Assembly: GCF_009709575.1 (NCBI RefSeq)
Contig: NZ_WIXO01000001.1
Location: 4,466,001-4,530,000 of the forward strand
DNA: 64,000 nucleotides
Origin: Streptomyces taklimakanensis
GTDB lineage: Bacteria; Actinomycetota; Actinomycetes; Streptomycetales; Streptomycetaceae
Reading direction: 5' to 3'
Made by a program: the position numbers and the translations under genes. The notes beneath the pieces were generated by a model. It was not told the DNA's origin. It did no database searches and worked only from the letters and a program-made list of their open reading frames with translations. Of the stretch, positions 8,867 through 17,425 are shown one piece after another (position 1 is the stretch's first letter; each line of letters begins with the position of its first letter).

Positions 8867-9694
8867 TCAGTTCGTCTCGGTGATCTCCGGGGCGGGCTCG
8901 TACTCGTAGTCGGCCGGGCCGAAGTGCTTCTTCGCGGCCTCCTCCCAGGCGCCCTCGTCGACCATCTTCTTCAGGGCGTCGTTGATCTGCTTCCGCAGTT
9001 CGGTGTCGCCCTTCTTCAGACCGATGCCGTAGGGCTCGTCGCTGAGGTTGAGGCCGGCGAGCTTGAACTTGCCCTGGTGCTCCTCCTGCGCGGCGTAGCC
9101 GGCCAGGATGGAGTCGTCGGTGGTCAGGGCGTCGACGGCCTTGTTCTCCAGGCCGGTCAGGCACTCCGAGTAACCGCCGTAGTTGATCAGGTTGGCCTTC
9201 GGGGCGAACTTCTTGTTGACGTTCTGCGCCGAGGTGGAGCCGGTGACCGAGCAGAGCTTCATCTCGCTGCTGTTGAGGTCGTCCTCGGTCCGGACGGTGT
9301 CGTCGTCGGCCCTCACCAGCAGGTCCTGGTGGGCGAGGAAGTACGGGCCGGCGAAGTCCACCCGCTGCTTGCGCTCGTCGTTGATCGTGTAGGTGGCGAC
9401 GATGAACTTCACGTCGCCGTTGGCGATCATGTTCTCGCGCTCGGCGCTGGGGGCCTGCTTCCAGACGATGTCCTTCTCGTCGTAGCCCAGCTCCTTGGCG
9501 ACGTACGTGGCCACGTCCACGTCGAAGCCGGTGTACTCGCCGTCCTGGGTCTTCAGGCCCAGCCCCGGCTGGTCGAACTTGATGCCGATGTTGATCTTGT
9601 CGTCGCCCGCGCCGCTGTCGCCCCCGCAGGCCGTGGCGGTCAGGGAGAGGACGAGTGCGGTGGCGGCCGCGAAGCCGGCCTTGCGGAGGGTCAT
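8867..9694 (-). CDS. gluB: Glutamate-binding lipoprotein GluB
   Basis: A 275-residue periplasmic-type binding protein with a lipoprotein signal: MTLRKAGFAAATALVLSLTATAC, the Cys being the lipidation site. The mature part is an SBP_bac_3 domain with NIGIKFDQPGLGLKTQDGEYTGFDVDVATYVAKELG and FAGPYFLAHQDLLVRADD typical of glutamate/glutamine receptors. It captures glutamate outside the cell and delivers it to GluCD. The ATG at 9694 has AGGG nine bases upstream; an ATG three codons earlier is also possible. Confidence 0.93.
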   Translation of the reverse strand: MTLRKAGFAAATALVLSLTATACGGDSGAGDDKINIGIKFDQPGLGLKTQDGEYTGFDVDVATYVAKELGYDEKDIVWKQAPSAERENMIANGDVKFIVATYTINDERKQRVDFAGPYFLAHQDLLVRADDDTVRTEDDLNSSEMKLCSVTGSTSAQNVNKKFAPKANLINYGGYSECLTGLENKAVDALTTDDSILAGYAAQEEHQGKFKLAGLNLSDEPYGIGLKKGDTELRKQINDALKKMVDEGAWEEAAKKHFGPADYEYEPAPEITETN

Positions 9695-9741
9695 GGTGAA
9701 CATCCCTGGGGTCGAGTTGTACGGGTTCCGCTGAGCCGAGC

Positions 9742-10527
<786 letters not shown>

Positions 10528-10814
10528 TCGCTCCGTCCTCGTCGGTTGAGGGGACCTTAGTGACGACCCCTGAGCAGCGTCAGCACATCTGAGCTGAACT
10601 TGAGCATAACGATTCAGCAGCAAACGGGCATATGGCTCGAACGGTGCGGCGAACGGCGTATCAGCTGCATAACGTGGGGGTTTGCCACGACCGGGACCTT
10701 GACGTACCGGTCCGGATCGGCGTGGATGGCCTCGATCGAGGAGCCGACACGAGGAGAGACGCAGGGAGAGCCGCGAGAGAACTCGTCGAGCGTCGGGGGA
10801 GGAGAAGAGGTCCG
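10528..10814. promoter_or_regulatory. Divergent promoter region between gluA and gluR
   Basis: A 287-base gene-free stretch, clearly more A/T-rich near 10590-10680 than its flanks. It must hold the promoter of gluABCD leftwards and of gluR-gluK rightwards and is the expected binding site of GluR. Several -10-like hexamers are visible but none has a convincing -35, so I do not assign start sites. Confidence 0.5.
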
Positions 10815-11582
10815 ATGAGGCTGCTGCTCGTCGAGGACGACGACCGCGTGGCCGCGGCGCTGTCGGCCGTGCTCACCCGGCACGGTTTCGAGGTGGTGCA
10901 CGCCCGCGGCGGCGAGGAGGCCCTGCGGTGCCTGCTGCCGGACGGCGCGGCGCCGCCCTTCGGGGTGGTGCTGCTCGACCTCGGTCTGCCCGACACCGAC
11001 GGCTTCGAGGTGTGCGGCCGCATCCGCCGGCTGACCACCACACCGGTGATCATGGTCACGGCCCGGTCCGACGTGCGTTCCCGGGTCCACGGGCTCAACC
11101 TCGGGGCCGACGACTACGTGGTCAAGCCGTACGACACCGCGGAACTCCTCGCCCGCATCCACGCCGTCAGCCGCCGCACCGCCGCCACCACCGCGCCCAC
11201 CGGGGCCGACGGAGGTCACGGCGGCGGTCACGGTGGTGGCCACGGCGGTGGCCACGGCGGCGCCGGGACGGCCGGAGCGGCCCCCGAGCGGATGCTCCTG
11301 GGACCGCTGACCATCGAGACCGACACCCGCCGTGTGACGGTGCGGGGCGAGGGCGTCCCCCTCACCCGCAAGGAGTTCGACCTGCTCGCGCTGCTCGCCC
11401 GGCGTCCCGGCGTCGTCTTCCGCCGCGAGCAGATCATCAGCGAGGTCTGGCGCACCAGTTGGGAGGGCACCGGCCGCACCCTGGAGGTGCACATCGCCTC
11501 ACTCCGCTCCAAGCTGCGCCTGCCCACCCTGATCGAGACGGTGCGGGGCGTGGGCTACCGGCTCACCGCTCCCGCCGACTGA
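10815..11582 (+). CDS. gluR: Response regulator GluR (OmpR/PhoB type) with Gly/His-repeat linker
   Basis: A 255-residue regulator. The receiver domain (about 1-120) has the acidic pocket EDD and phospho-acceptor Asp55 in VVLLDLGLPD, with Lys104 in VVKPYD. The C-terminal winged helix (about 160-250) has LTRKEFDLLALLARRPGVVFRREQIISEVW and VHIASLRSKL. Between them residues 133-149 form a Gly-Gly-Gly-His repeat with four evenly spaced His. It sits 21 bases ahead of the sensor kinase gene and is divergent from gluABCD, hence the name. GAGG precedes the ATG. The linker is far from the usual short charged linker. Confidence 0.85.
   Translation: MRLLLVEDDDRVAAALSAVLTRHGFEVVHARGGEEALRCLLPDGAAPPFGVVLLDLGLPDTDGFEVCGRIRRLTTTPVIMVTARSDVRSRVHGLNLGADDYVVKPYDTAELLARIHAVSRRTAATTAPTGADGGHGGGHGGGHGGGHGGAGTAGAAPERMLLGPLTIETDTRRVTVRGEGVPLTRKEFDLLALLARRPGVVFRREQIISEVWRTSWEGTGRTLEVHIASLRSKLRLPTLIETVRGVGYRLTAPAD
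11211..11261 (+). repeat. Degenerate 12-bp repeat encoding Gly-Gly-Gly-His
   Basis: About four copies of a GGxGGxGGxCAC-type unit in tandem inside gluR. Third-position changes between copies (GGT/GGC) show that the repeat has existed long enough to diverge while keeping the amino acids. Confidence 0.75.
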
Positions 11583-11603
11583 GGCAGGAGAACGGCCCCC
11601 ACC

Positions 11604-13055
11604 GTGCGCACGCGTCTCCTCGCCCTCCTCATCGCCCTGATGGCCGCGGTGCTGCTCGCCCTCGGCTTCCCGCTCGCCGCGAGCATGGCCGCCGCCGAAC
11701 AGCAGGCCGTCGTGGTGGACCGCATCGACGACACCGCGCGCTTCGCCTCCCTGGCCCAGTACGTCACCACCCGCTCCCAGGCCCGCAGCCCCACCACGGC
11801 CGAGAACCGGCAGCAGGACGAGCGGCTGGCCACGCTCGTCGACGAACTCGAGCGCTACCACGACCTGTACGGCATCCGCGCCGGCGTCTTCCACCGGAAC
11901 GGCAGCACGATGGCCGCCGCTCCGTCGGACTGGCAGGTCCCCGAAGCGGGGGAGGGCGCCGCCGCCTTCGCCGAGGCGCTGGTCGGGCGCCGCAGCCACG
12001 ATCCCCCGCAGGTGTGGCCCTGGCAGGACGGCCGGCTCGCGGTGGCCTCACCGGTGGTCCGCGACGGCGACGTCGTGGCCGTCGTCCTGACCGACTCGCC
12101 CACCGGACCGATGCGCTCGCGCATCCTGCGCGACTGGCTGCCGTTGGCCGCCGGGGAGGCGGCCGCCATGCTCGTCGCGGTCGCGGTGGCCTTCCGGATG
12201 ACGGGATGGGTGCTCGAACCGGTGCGCGTACTGGACAGGGCGGCCCACGACATCGCCACCGGTCGGCTGGCCTCCCGGGTGGCGGCCCTGAGCGGGCCGC
12301 CCGAACTGCGGCGCCTGACCCGGTCCTTCAACGAGATGGCCGACCACGTCGAGACCGTCCTGGAACAGCAGCGCGCCTTCGTCGCCGACGCCTCCCACCA
12401 GCTGCGCAACCCGCTGTCCGCCCTCCTGCTCCGCATCGACCTGCTGGCCCTGGAACTCCCCGAGGGCAACGAGGAGATCGCCTCGGTACGGGAGGAGGGG
12501 AGGCGGCTGGCCCGGGTCCTCGACGGTCTCCTGGACCTGGCGCTGGCCGAGCACTCCTCCGCCGACCTGCGGCTGACCGACATCGCCGCGCTCGCCGCCG
12601 AACGCGTCGCGGCGTGGCGGCCGACCGCGGAGAACAAGGGGGTGGAGCTGCGCGCGGAGGGCAACGGCGCGGTGACGGGCTGGGCCGACCCCGTCACCCT
12701 CTCCAGCGCGCTGGACGCGGTGGTGGACAACGCGGTGAAGTTCACCCCGGCAGGAGAGACGGTCACGGTCTCCGTCGCGCCCGAGGGCGACCGGGTCGTC
12801 GTCGAGGTCGCCGACCGAGGCCCCGGCCTCACCGAGGACGAACTGGCCCGGATCGGGGATCGCTTCTGGCGCAGCGGTCGTCACCAGAACGTCTCCGGCT
12901 CCGGACTCGGACTCTCCGTCTCCCGCGCCCTGCTCGCCGCGGGCGGGGCGCGGCTCTCCTACGCCCACAACGATCCCCACGGTCTTCGGGTGTCGATCGA
13001 CCTTCCGAGGAACGCGCCGGACGACGAGCCGGAGGACGGGACGATCAGGACTTGA
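11604..13055 (+). CDS. gluK: Sensor histidine kinase GluK
   Basis: A 483-residue membrane kinase starting with GTG. The first helix (about 5-30) is followed by an extracellular sensor region of about 150 residues, a second helix (about 180-200), a HAMP segment, the HisKA box with His265 in ADASHQLRNPLSALLLRIDLL, and an ATPase domain with N box DAVVDNAVKFTPAG, G1 VADRGPGLTEDE and G2 SGSGLGLSVSRALL. It phosphorylates GluR. Context suggests it senses extracellular glutamate or a related state. Its 3' end overlaps the opposite-strand TAXI gene by 11 bases. Confidence 0.85.
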   Translation: MRTRLLALLIALMAAVLLALGFPLAASMAAAEQQAVVVDRIDDTARFASLAQYVTTRSQARSPTTAENRQQDERLATLVDELERYHDLYGIRAGVFHRNGSTMAAAPSDWQVPEAGEGAAAFAEALVGRRSHDPPQVWPWQDGRLAVASPVVRDGDVVAVVLTDSPTGPMRSRILRDWLPLAAGEAAAMLVAVAVAFRMTGWVLEPVRVLDRAAHDIATGRLASRVAALSGPPELRRLTRSFNEMADHVETVLEQQRAFVADASHQLRNPLSALLLRIDLLALELPEGNEEIASVREEGRRLARVLDGLLDLALAEHSSADLRLTDIAALAAERVAAWRPTAENKGVELRAEGNGAVTGWADPVTLSSALDAVVDNAVKFTPAGETVTVSVAPEGDRVVVEVADRGPGLTEDELARIGDRFWRSGRHQNVSGSGLGLSVSRALLAAGGARLSYAHNDPHGLRVSIDLPRNAPDDEPEDGTIRT

Positions 13056-14043
13056 CGGAGCGGTAGTAGCGCTCGGCGCCGCTGTGCAACGGGAGCGGAT
13101 GGGTGTAGATGGCCGTGCGCAGATCGACCTTCTGCGCCGCGTGCACCTCGCGGCCGATGCGGTCGCGGCTGTTGATCACCGAGCGGGTCACGCCCTCGGT
13201 CAGCGCGTCGTCCGTTCCCTCCACCGTCACCAGCAGGTTCGCCACCGCGATCGTCTCGACGGCCCTGCTGTTCCGGATCTTCGGGTAGGCGTCGGCCGGC
13301 ATCAGCGCGGCCCGGTAGGAGGAACGGGTCTCGGGCGCCCGGGAGTGCAGCGCGGGCACCAGGTCGCCGAGCGGCACCAGGCGGACGTCGGCGGTGTCGG
13401 CGAGCTCCGCGATCGCGCCGGTGGGCAGGCCGCCGGACCAGAAGAAGGCGTCCAACTCCTCCCGCACCAGCAACTCCGGCATCCGGTCTATGCCCTCGAG
13501 CACCGGGCGGACGTCCCGCTTCGGATCCAGGCCCGCGGCCCGCAGCAGCCGTCCGGCTATCAGGTTGACGCCGGAGCGCTCCTGCCCGAGCCCGACCCGC
13601 AGCCCCTTTAGGTCCGCGGCCTCGCGCACCGGCGAGTCGGCCGGGACGACGAGCTGGATGTAGTCGTCGTACAGGCGCGCGCAGGCCCGCAGCCGGTCCG
13701 CGCCCGGCCGGTCCTCCTCCAGGTGGGCCGCCACCGCGTCGGCGGCGGCGATGGTGAACGACGCCTCGCCGGAGACCAGCCGGTCGATGTTCTGCACCGA
13801 GCCCTCGCTGGGCAGCAGGGACACCTCGACCTCGGGCAGGTCGCGGCCCAGCTGCTGCCTGAGCAGCTCCCCGTAACGTTCGTACACCCCGCCCGGGACA
13901 CCCGTGGTGAACACCAGCGAACCGCTCGGAGCCGATCCGCCGCCGGGCAGCAGCCACCACAGCAACAGCGCCAGCGCGGCCACGACCGCGACGGCGGCGG
14001 TCGACGGCCGCTTCCCGAGGCGGCGGGCGGACGGTGGGACCAT
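13045..14043 (-). CDS. Membrane-anchored TAXI family solute-binding protein, no permease nearby
   Basis: A 332-residue protein. An N-terminal helix (about 18-34, TAAVAVVAALALLLWWLLPGG) is followed by a TAXI domain: VFTTGVPGGVYERYGELLRQQL, EGSVQNIDRLVSGEASFTIAAADAV, YDDYIQLVVPADSPVREAADLKGLRVGLGQERSGVNLIAGRLL and a KVDLRTAIYTHPLPLHSGAERYY end. The anchor has no Cys, so it is not a lipoprotein. TAXI proteins normally feed TRAP permeases (DctQM or fused QM); none is present in the window. It ends inside the last 11 bases of gluK. The start at 14043 is chosen over an upstream one because the latter only adds a non-family tail. Confidence 0.78.
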   Translation of the reverse strand: MVPPSARRLGKRPSTAAVAVVAALALLLWWLLPGGGSAPSGSLVFTTGVPGGVYERYGELLRQQLGRDLPEVEVSLLPSEGSVQNIDRLVSGEASFTIAAADAVAAHLEEDRPGADRLRACARLYDDYIQLVVPADSPVREAADLKGLRVGLGQERSGVNLIAGRLLRAAGLDPKRDVRPVLEGIDRMPELLVREELDAFFWSGGLPTGAIAELADTADVRLVPLGDLVPALHSRAPETRSSYRAALMPADAYPKIRNSRAVETIAVANLLVTVEGTDDALTEGVTRSVINSRDRIGREVHAAQKVDLRTAIYTHPLPLHSGAERYYRSVKS

Positions 14044-14120
14044 GACACCGATCCTGCCAGGAGCGGAGTGCGGAAGGGAGAGGCGGGGGAGGGGCGCGAG
14101 CACGTACCCTGTCGACTGAG

Positions 14121-15608
14121 ATGAGTGCGAAGACTTACCAGGTGCGCACCTACGGGTGCCAGATGAACGTCCACGACTCCGAGCGCCTGTCGGGCCTGCT
14201 GGAGGACGCGGGCTATGTCCGGGCCCCGGGGGACGCCGACGACGCCGACGTGGTCGTCTTCAACACCTGCGCGGTGCGGGAGAACGCCGACAACAAGCTG
14301 TACGGCAACCTCGGCCACCTCGCCCCGAAGAAGGCGTCCCGGCCGGGCATGCAGATCGCGGTCGGCGGTTGCCTGGCGCAGAAGGACCGCGACACCATCG
14401 TGGAGCGGGCGCCCTGGGTCGACGTGGTCTTCGGCACCCACAACATCGGGAGCCTGCCCGCGCTGCTGGAACGCGCCCGCGTCCGGCGGGAGGCGCAGGT
14501 GGAGATCGCCGAGTCGCTGGAGGCGTTCCCCTCCACGCTGCCGACCCGGCGCGAGAGCGCGTACGCGGCCTGGGTCTCCATCTCGGTCGGCTGCAACAAC
14601 ACCTGCACCTTCTGCATCGTCCCCGCCCTGCGCGGCAAGGAGAAGGACCGCCGCCCCGGCGACATCCTCGCCGAGGTCGAGGCGCTGGTGGCCGAGGGCG
14701 TCACCGAGATCACCCTCCTCGGGCAGAACGTCAACGCCTACGGGTCCGACATCGGCGACCGCGAGGCGTTCTCCAAGCTGCTGCGTGCCTGCGGGAGGAT
14801 CGAGGGGCTGGAGCGGGTCCGCTTCACCTCCCCGCACCCGCGCGACTTCACCGACGACGTCATCGCCGCCATGGCCGAGACGGAGAACGTGATGCCGCAG
14901 CTTCACATGCCGCTGCAGTCCGGCTCCGACCGCGTGCTGCGGGCGATGCGCCGCTCCTACCGGCAGGAGCGCTACCTGGGGATCATCGAGAAGGTGCGGG
15001 CCGCCATCCCGGACGCGGCGATCTCCACCGACATCATCGTGGGCTTCCCCGGCGAGACCGAGGAGGACTTCGAGCAGACCCTGCACGTGGTGCGCGAGGC
15101 CCGCTTCGCGCAGGCGTTCACCTTCCAGTACTCCAAGCGCCCCGGGACCCCGGCGGCGGAGATGGCCGGACAGGTCCCCAAGGAGGTCGTGCAGGAGCGC
15201 TACGAGCGCCTGGTCGCCCTCCAGGAGGAGATCTCCTGGGCGGAGAACAGGAAGCAGGTCGGCCGGGTGCTGGAGGTCATGGTCGCCGAGGGCGAGGGCC
15301 GCAAGGACGGGGCCACCCGGCGGTTGTCCGGCCGAGCCCCCGACAACCGGCTGGTCCACTTCACCCGCCCCGAGGACTCGGTGCCGCGGCCCGGCGACAT
15401 GGCCACCGTCGAGGTCACCTACGCCGCTCCGCACCACCTGTTGGCCGAGGGGCCGGTGCTGGGAGTGCGTCGCACCCGCGCGGGGGAGGCATGGGAGCGG
15501 CGCAACGCCTCGCCCGCGCCGCAGAGCAAGGGCGTGATGCTGGGGCTGCCGACCGTCGGTGTTCCCGAGCCGCTGCCCGCCGCGCCGGACGGCTGTGGCA
15601 CCTGCTGA
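14121..15608 (+). CDS. miaB: tRNA-2-methylthio-N6-dimethylallyladenosine synthase MiaB
   Basis: A 495-residue radical-SAM methylthiotransferase. The N-terminal UPF0004 domain has its three cluster Cys (TYGCQMN, FNTCAVREN, VGGCLAQK), the radical SAM motif is SVGCNNTCTFCIVPALRGKEKDR, and a TRAM domain closes the protein. It adds a methylthio group to i6A37 of tRNAs reading UNN codons, the step after MiaA, which is encoded 1.8 kb downstream. A TACCCT -10 ends ten bases before the ATG, predicting a leader of only a few bases. Confidence 0.96.
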   Translation: MSAKTYQVRTYGCQMNVHDSERLSGLLEDAGYVRAPGDADDADVVVFNTCAVRENADNKLYGNLGHLAPKKASRPGMQIAVGGCLAQKDRDTIVERAPWVDVVFGTHNIGSLPALLERARVRREAQVEIAESLEAFPSTLPTRRESAYAAWVSISVGCNNTCTFCIVPALRGKEKDRRPGDILAEVEALVAEGVTEITLLGQNVNAYGSDIGDREAFSKLLRACGRIEGLERVRFTSPHPRDFTDDVIAAMAETENVMPQLHMPLQSGSDRVLRAMRRSYRQERYLGIIEKVRAAIPDAAISTDIIVGFPGETEEDFEQTLHVVREARFAQAFTFQYSKRPGTPAAEMAGQVPKEVVQERYERLVALQEEISWAENRKQVGRVLEVMVAEGEGRKDGATRRLSGRAPDNRLVHFTRPEDSVPRPGDMATVEVTYAAPHHLLAEGPVLGVRRTRAGEAWERRNASPAPQSKGVMLGLPTVGVPEPLPAAPDGCGTC

Positions 15609-15750
15609 TCCCGTGTCCGGCGCCGGTCCGCGGTGGTCGCCCTCCGCGTTCCGCCCGCCGACCGTGCGCCGGACGGGTGACCACGTGAGCCCCCGTGTGC
15701 CCTCCGGCGGGGCGAGGCGGCGGTGGTAGGGCGGCGGTAGGCTGCGCGAC

Positions 15751-16458
15751 ATGCTTGTCGCCGCCGCCGTGTGCCCTTGTCCGCCCCTGTTGGTGCCCGA
15801 GGTCGCGGGGGGCGCCGCCCACGAGATGGACGACGCCCGGGCCGCCTGCTACGACGCGATCGCCGTGCTGGCCGCCGCCCGGCCCGACCGGCTCGTCGTC
15901 GTCGGGCCCGCCGCCCCGGCGGGCCGGGGCAGACACCCCGGCGGTGCCGTCGGTTCCTTCAAGCCCTTCGGTGTCGATCTGGAGGTCGTCCTCGGCGCGG
16001 GGGAGCCGGCCGACCGTCCGCTTCCACCGTCACTGACCGTGGGCGCCTGGCTGCTCGGGCGCACGGAGTGGGGCGCGGCCCCCGTGGAGGGCCTCGGGGT
16101 GGCCGAGCCGCTGCCGGGGGACCGGTGCGCGGCCGTCGGACGCGAGGTGGCGGCCGGCCCCGAGCGGACGGCCCTGCTGGTGATGGGGGACGGCACCATC
16201 TGCCGGACGGTGAAGGCCCCCGGCTACTTCGACGAGCGCGCCGCCGGCTTCGACGCGGCCGCCGCCCGAGCCCTGGGGTCGGCCGACGTCGAGGCGCTGC
16301 TGGAACTCGACGAGGAGACGGCCTACGAGCTGGGGGCGTCCGGGCGGGCCTGCTGGCAGGTGCTGGCCGGTGCGGCGCGGGGAGCCGGGCTGGAGGGGCA
16401 CCTGCTGTACGACCAGGCGCCGTACGGCGTCGGTTACCTGGTGGCGAGCTGGTCGTAG
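15751..16458 (+). CDS. Class III extradiol dioxygenase (LigB)-like protein
   Basis: A 235-residue protein resembling the LigB superfamily (class III extradiol dioxygenase subunit B-like) found between miaB and miaA in streptomycetes. Visible family features are MLVAAAVCPCPPLLVPEV at the N-terminus, the VVVGP strand, and a C-terminal HLLYDQAPYGVGYLVASW. Whether a full iron-binding set is present cannot be decided from sequence alone; the N-terminal metal His of true dioxygenases is not obvious. TAGGCT ends seven bases before the ATG, so the mRNA is probably leaderless. The reaction is unknown. Confidence 0.65.
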   Translation: MLVAAAVCPCPPLLVPEVAGGAAHEMDDARAACYDAIAVLAAARPDRLVVVGPAAPAGRGRHPGGAVGSFKPFGVDLEVVLGAGEPADRPLPPSLTVGAWLLGRTEWGAAPVEGLGVAEPLPGDRCAAVGREVAAGPERTALLVMGDGTICRTVKAPGYFDERAAGFDAAAARALGSADVEALLELDEETAYELGASGRACWQVLAGAARGAGLEGHLLYDQAPYGVGYLVASWS

Positions 16459-16485
16459 CCGTAGCCGTAGCCGTAGCCGTAGCCG
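16455..16485 (+). repeat. Hexanucleotide GTAGCC repeat at the stop codon
   Basis: Five copies of GTAGCC run through the stop codon of the preceding gene. In the gene frame this gives five TAG stops in a row, each separated by a CCG codon (TAG at 16456, 16462, 16468, 16474, 16480). Confidence 0.85.
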
Positions 16486-16608
16486 CGGCTGCGGCCGCCG
16501 GACCGACCGGGGCCGGACGCGCGTCGCGCGCGTGGCTTCCGCGCGGGCCGGTACGAGCGACGGCCGCACGGCCCGGGGAGCCGTACGGCCGTCGCCGCGG
16601 CGGAGACG

Positions 16609-16818
16609 TCAGGCGGCGGGGCCGCCGGTGCCGCCCTCGCCCTCGTCGCGGGTCATCCGCTTCCTGGTCTTCCGGGCCTTGTCGGTGCCGGTGTCGATGT
16701 GGCGCCGGTGCTTGCCCCCGGTCCTCTCGTCGACGGCGTCCCCGGCCTTCTCGACGCCCCGGTCGGCCTTGTCGCCGTGCTGGCTCATCATGCCCTTGAC
16801 CTTGTCCTTGAAGCCCAT
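16609..16818 (-). CDS. Small Lys/Asp-rich protein of the MT0933-like antitoxin family
   Basis: A 69-residue, strongly charged protein: MGFKDKVKGMMSQHGDKADRGVEKAGDAVDERTGGKHRRHIDTGTDKARK. It matches the actinobacterial family often labelled antitoxin (MT0933-like), in which the motif K-x-x-x-G-V-x-K-A-G-D-x-v-D-x-x-T-g-g-k-h is conserved. No toxin gene lies beside it, so the antitoxin label is doubtful; these proteins may instead be small stress proteins. The ATG at 16818 has GGAG eight bases upstream, which decides against a GTG three codons earlier that overlaps this site. Confidence 0.65.
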   Translation of the reverse strand: MGFKDKVKGMMSQHGDKADRGVEKAGDAVDERTGGKHRRHIDTGTDKARKTRKRMTRDEGEGGTGGPAA

Positions 16819-16881
16819 GGCGGTCACTCCGTTCCTCGGCTCCGTGACGGATCGGCGGCGACTGCGCGGCAGGGCGGGCCG

Positions 16882-17241
16882 TCAGCCCGCGGTGCCCGTG
16901 CCGGTGGCGTCGTCCGCCGTCCGTCCGGCGGACTGCTGTCCGGGGATCCGGGTGCTCCCGGCGTCGCCGTCGGCGGCCCCGGGGGATTCGCCGTCCCCGC
17001 CGGTGTCGCCCCTTCCGGCGCCCGTGGCGGCGCCGGTCTCCTCGGCGCTGCTCCGGCCAGCGCCTTCCGCGGTGCTTTTGTCCGCGGTCCCGGCCACCTC
17101 CTCACCGGCCCGCCCGGCCCCGGTGTCCGGGCCCTCCCCCTCACGCGGTGCGCCCTCGTCCTCCGGGAGGGGAGCGGGGGCGGGGGAGACGTCCTCCTCC
17201 GGTGCCTTCGAACCACGACGGAACCAGGCAAAAACGCCCAT
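16882..17241 (-). CDS. Small acidic hypothetical protein with conserved N-terminus
   Basis: A 119-residue protein starting MGVFAWFRRGSKAPEED, then a long Gly/Ala/Thr/Glu-rich region with no fold signal. GGAG sits five bases before the ATG, a good ribosome site, and the short basic-aromatic N-terminus (FAWFRR) suggests membrane or partner binding followed by a disordered tail. Its neighbour on the same strand is the MT0933-like gene, and miaA is divergent. Similar short proteins stand next to miaA in other streptomycetes as I remember them. Function unknown. Confidence 0.55.
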   Translation of the reverse strand: MGVFAWFRRGSKAPEEDVSPAPAPLPEDEGAPREGEGPDTGAGRAGEEVAGTADKSTAEGAGRSSAEETGAATGAGRGDTGGDGESPGAADGDAGSTRIPGQQSAGRTADDATGTGTAG

Positions 17242-17425
17242 ATCATCTCCAGAGCTTACTCGTGCGGTCGATGTTCCGCCCACTCCGGAGCGGCTCACGG
17301 GGTCGCCCGGGACCCTCGTCCGCGAGGTCCGCGGGCGGAACCTCGCAAACAGGCAACGACCCCGGACGTGTGGTGTCACGTCACTCGTTCGGATTCCTCC
17401 TCCGCGCGTTTGCGAGACTTGGGCC

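Noticed and set aside
16609..16818. A toxin-antitoxin operon
   Set aside because: The family name includes antitoxin, yet neither neighbour resembles a toxin and the next gene on the strand encodes a disordered acidic protein.
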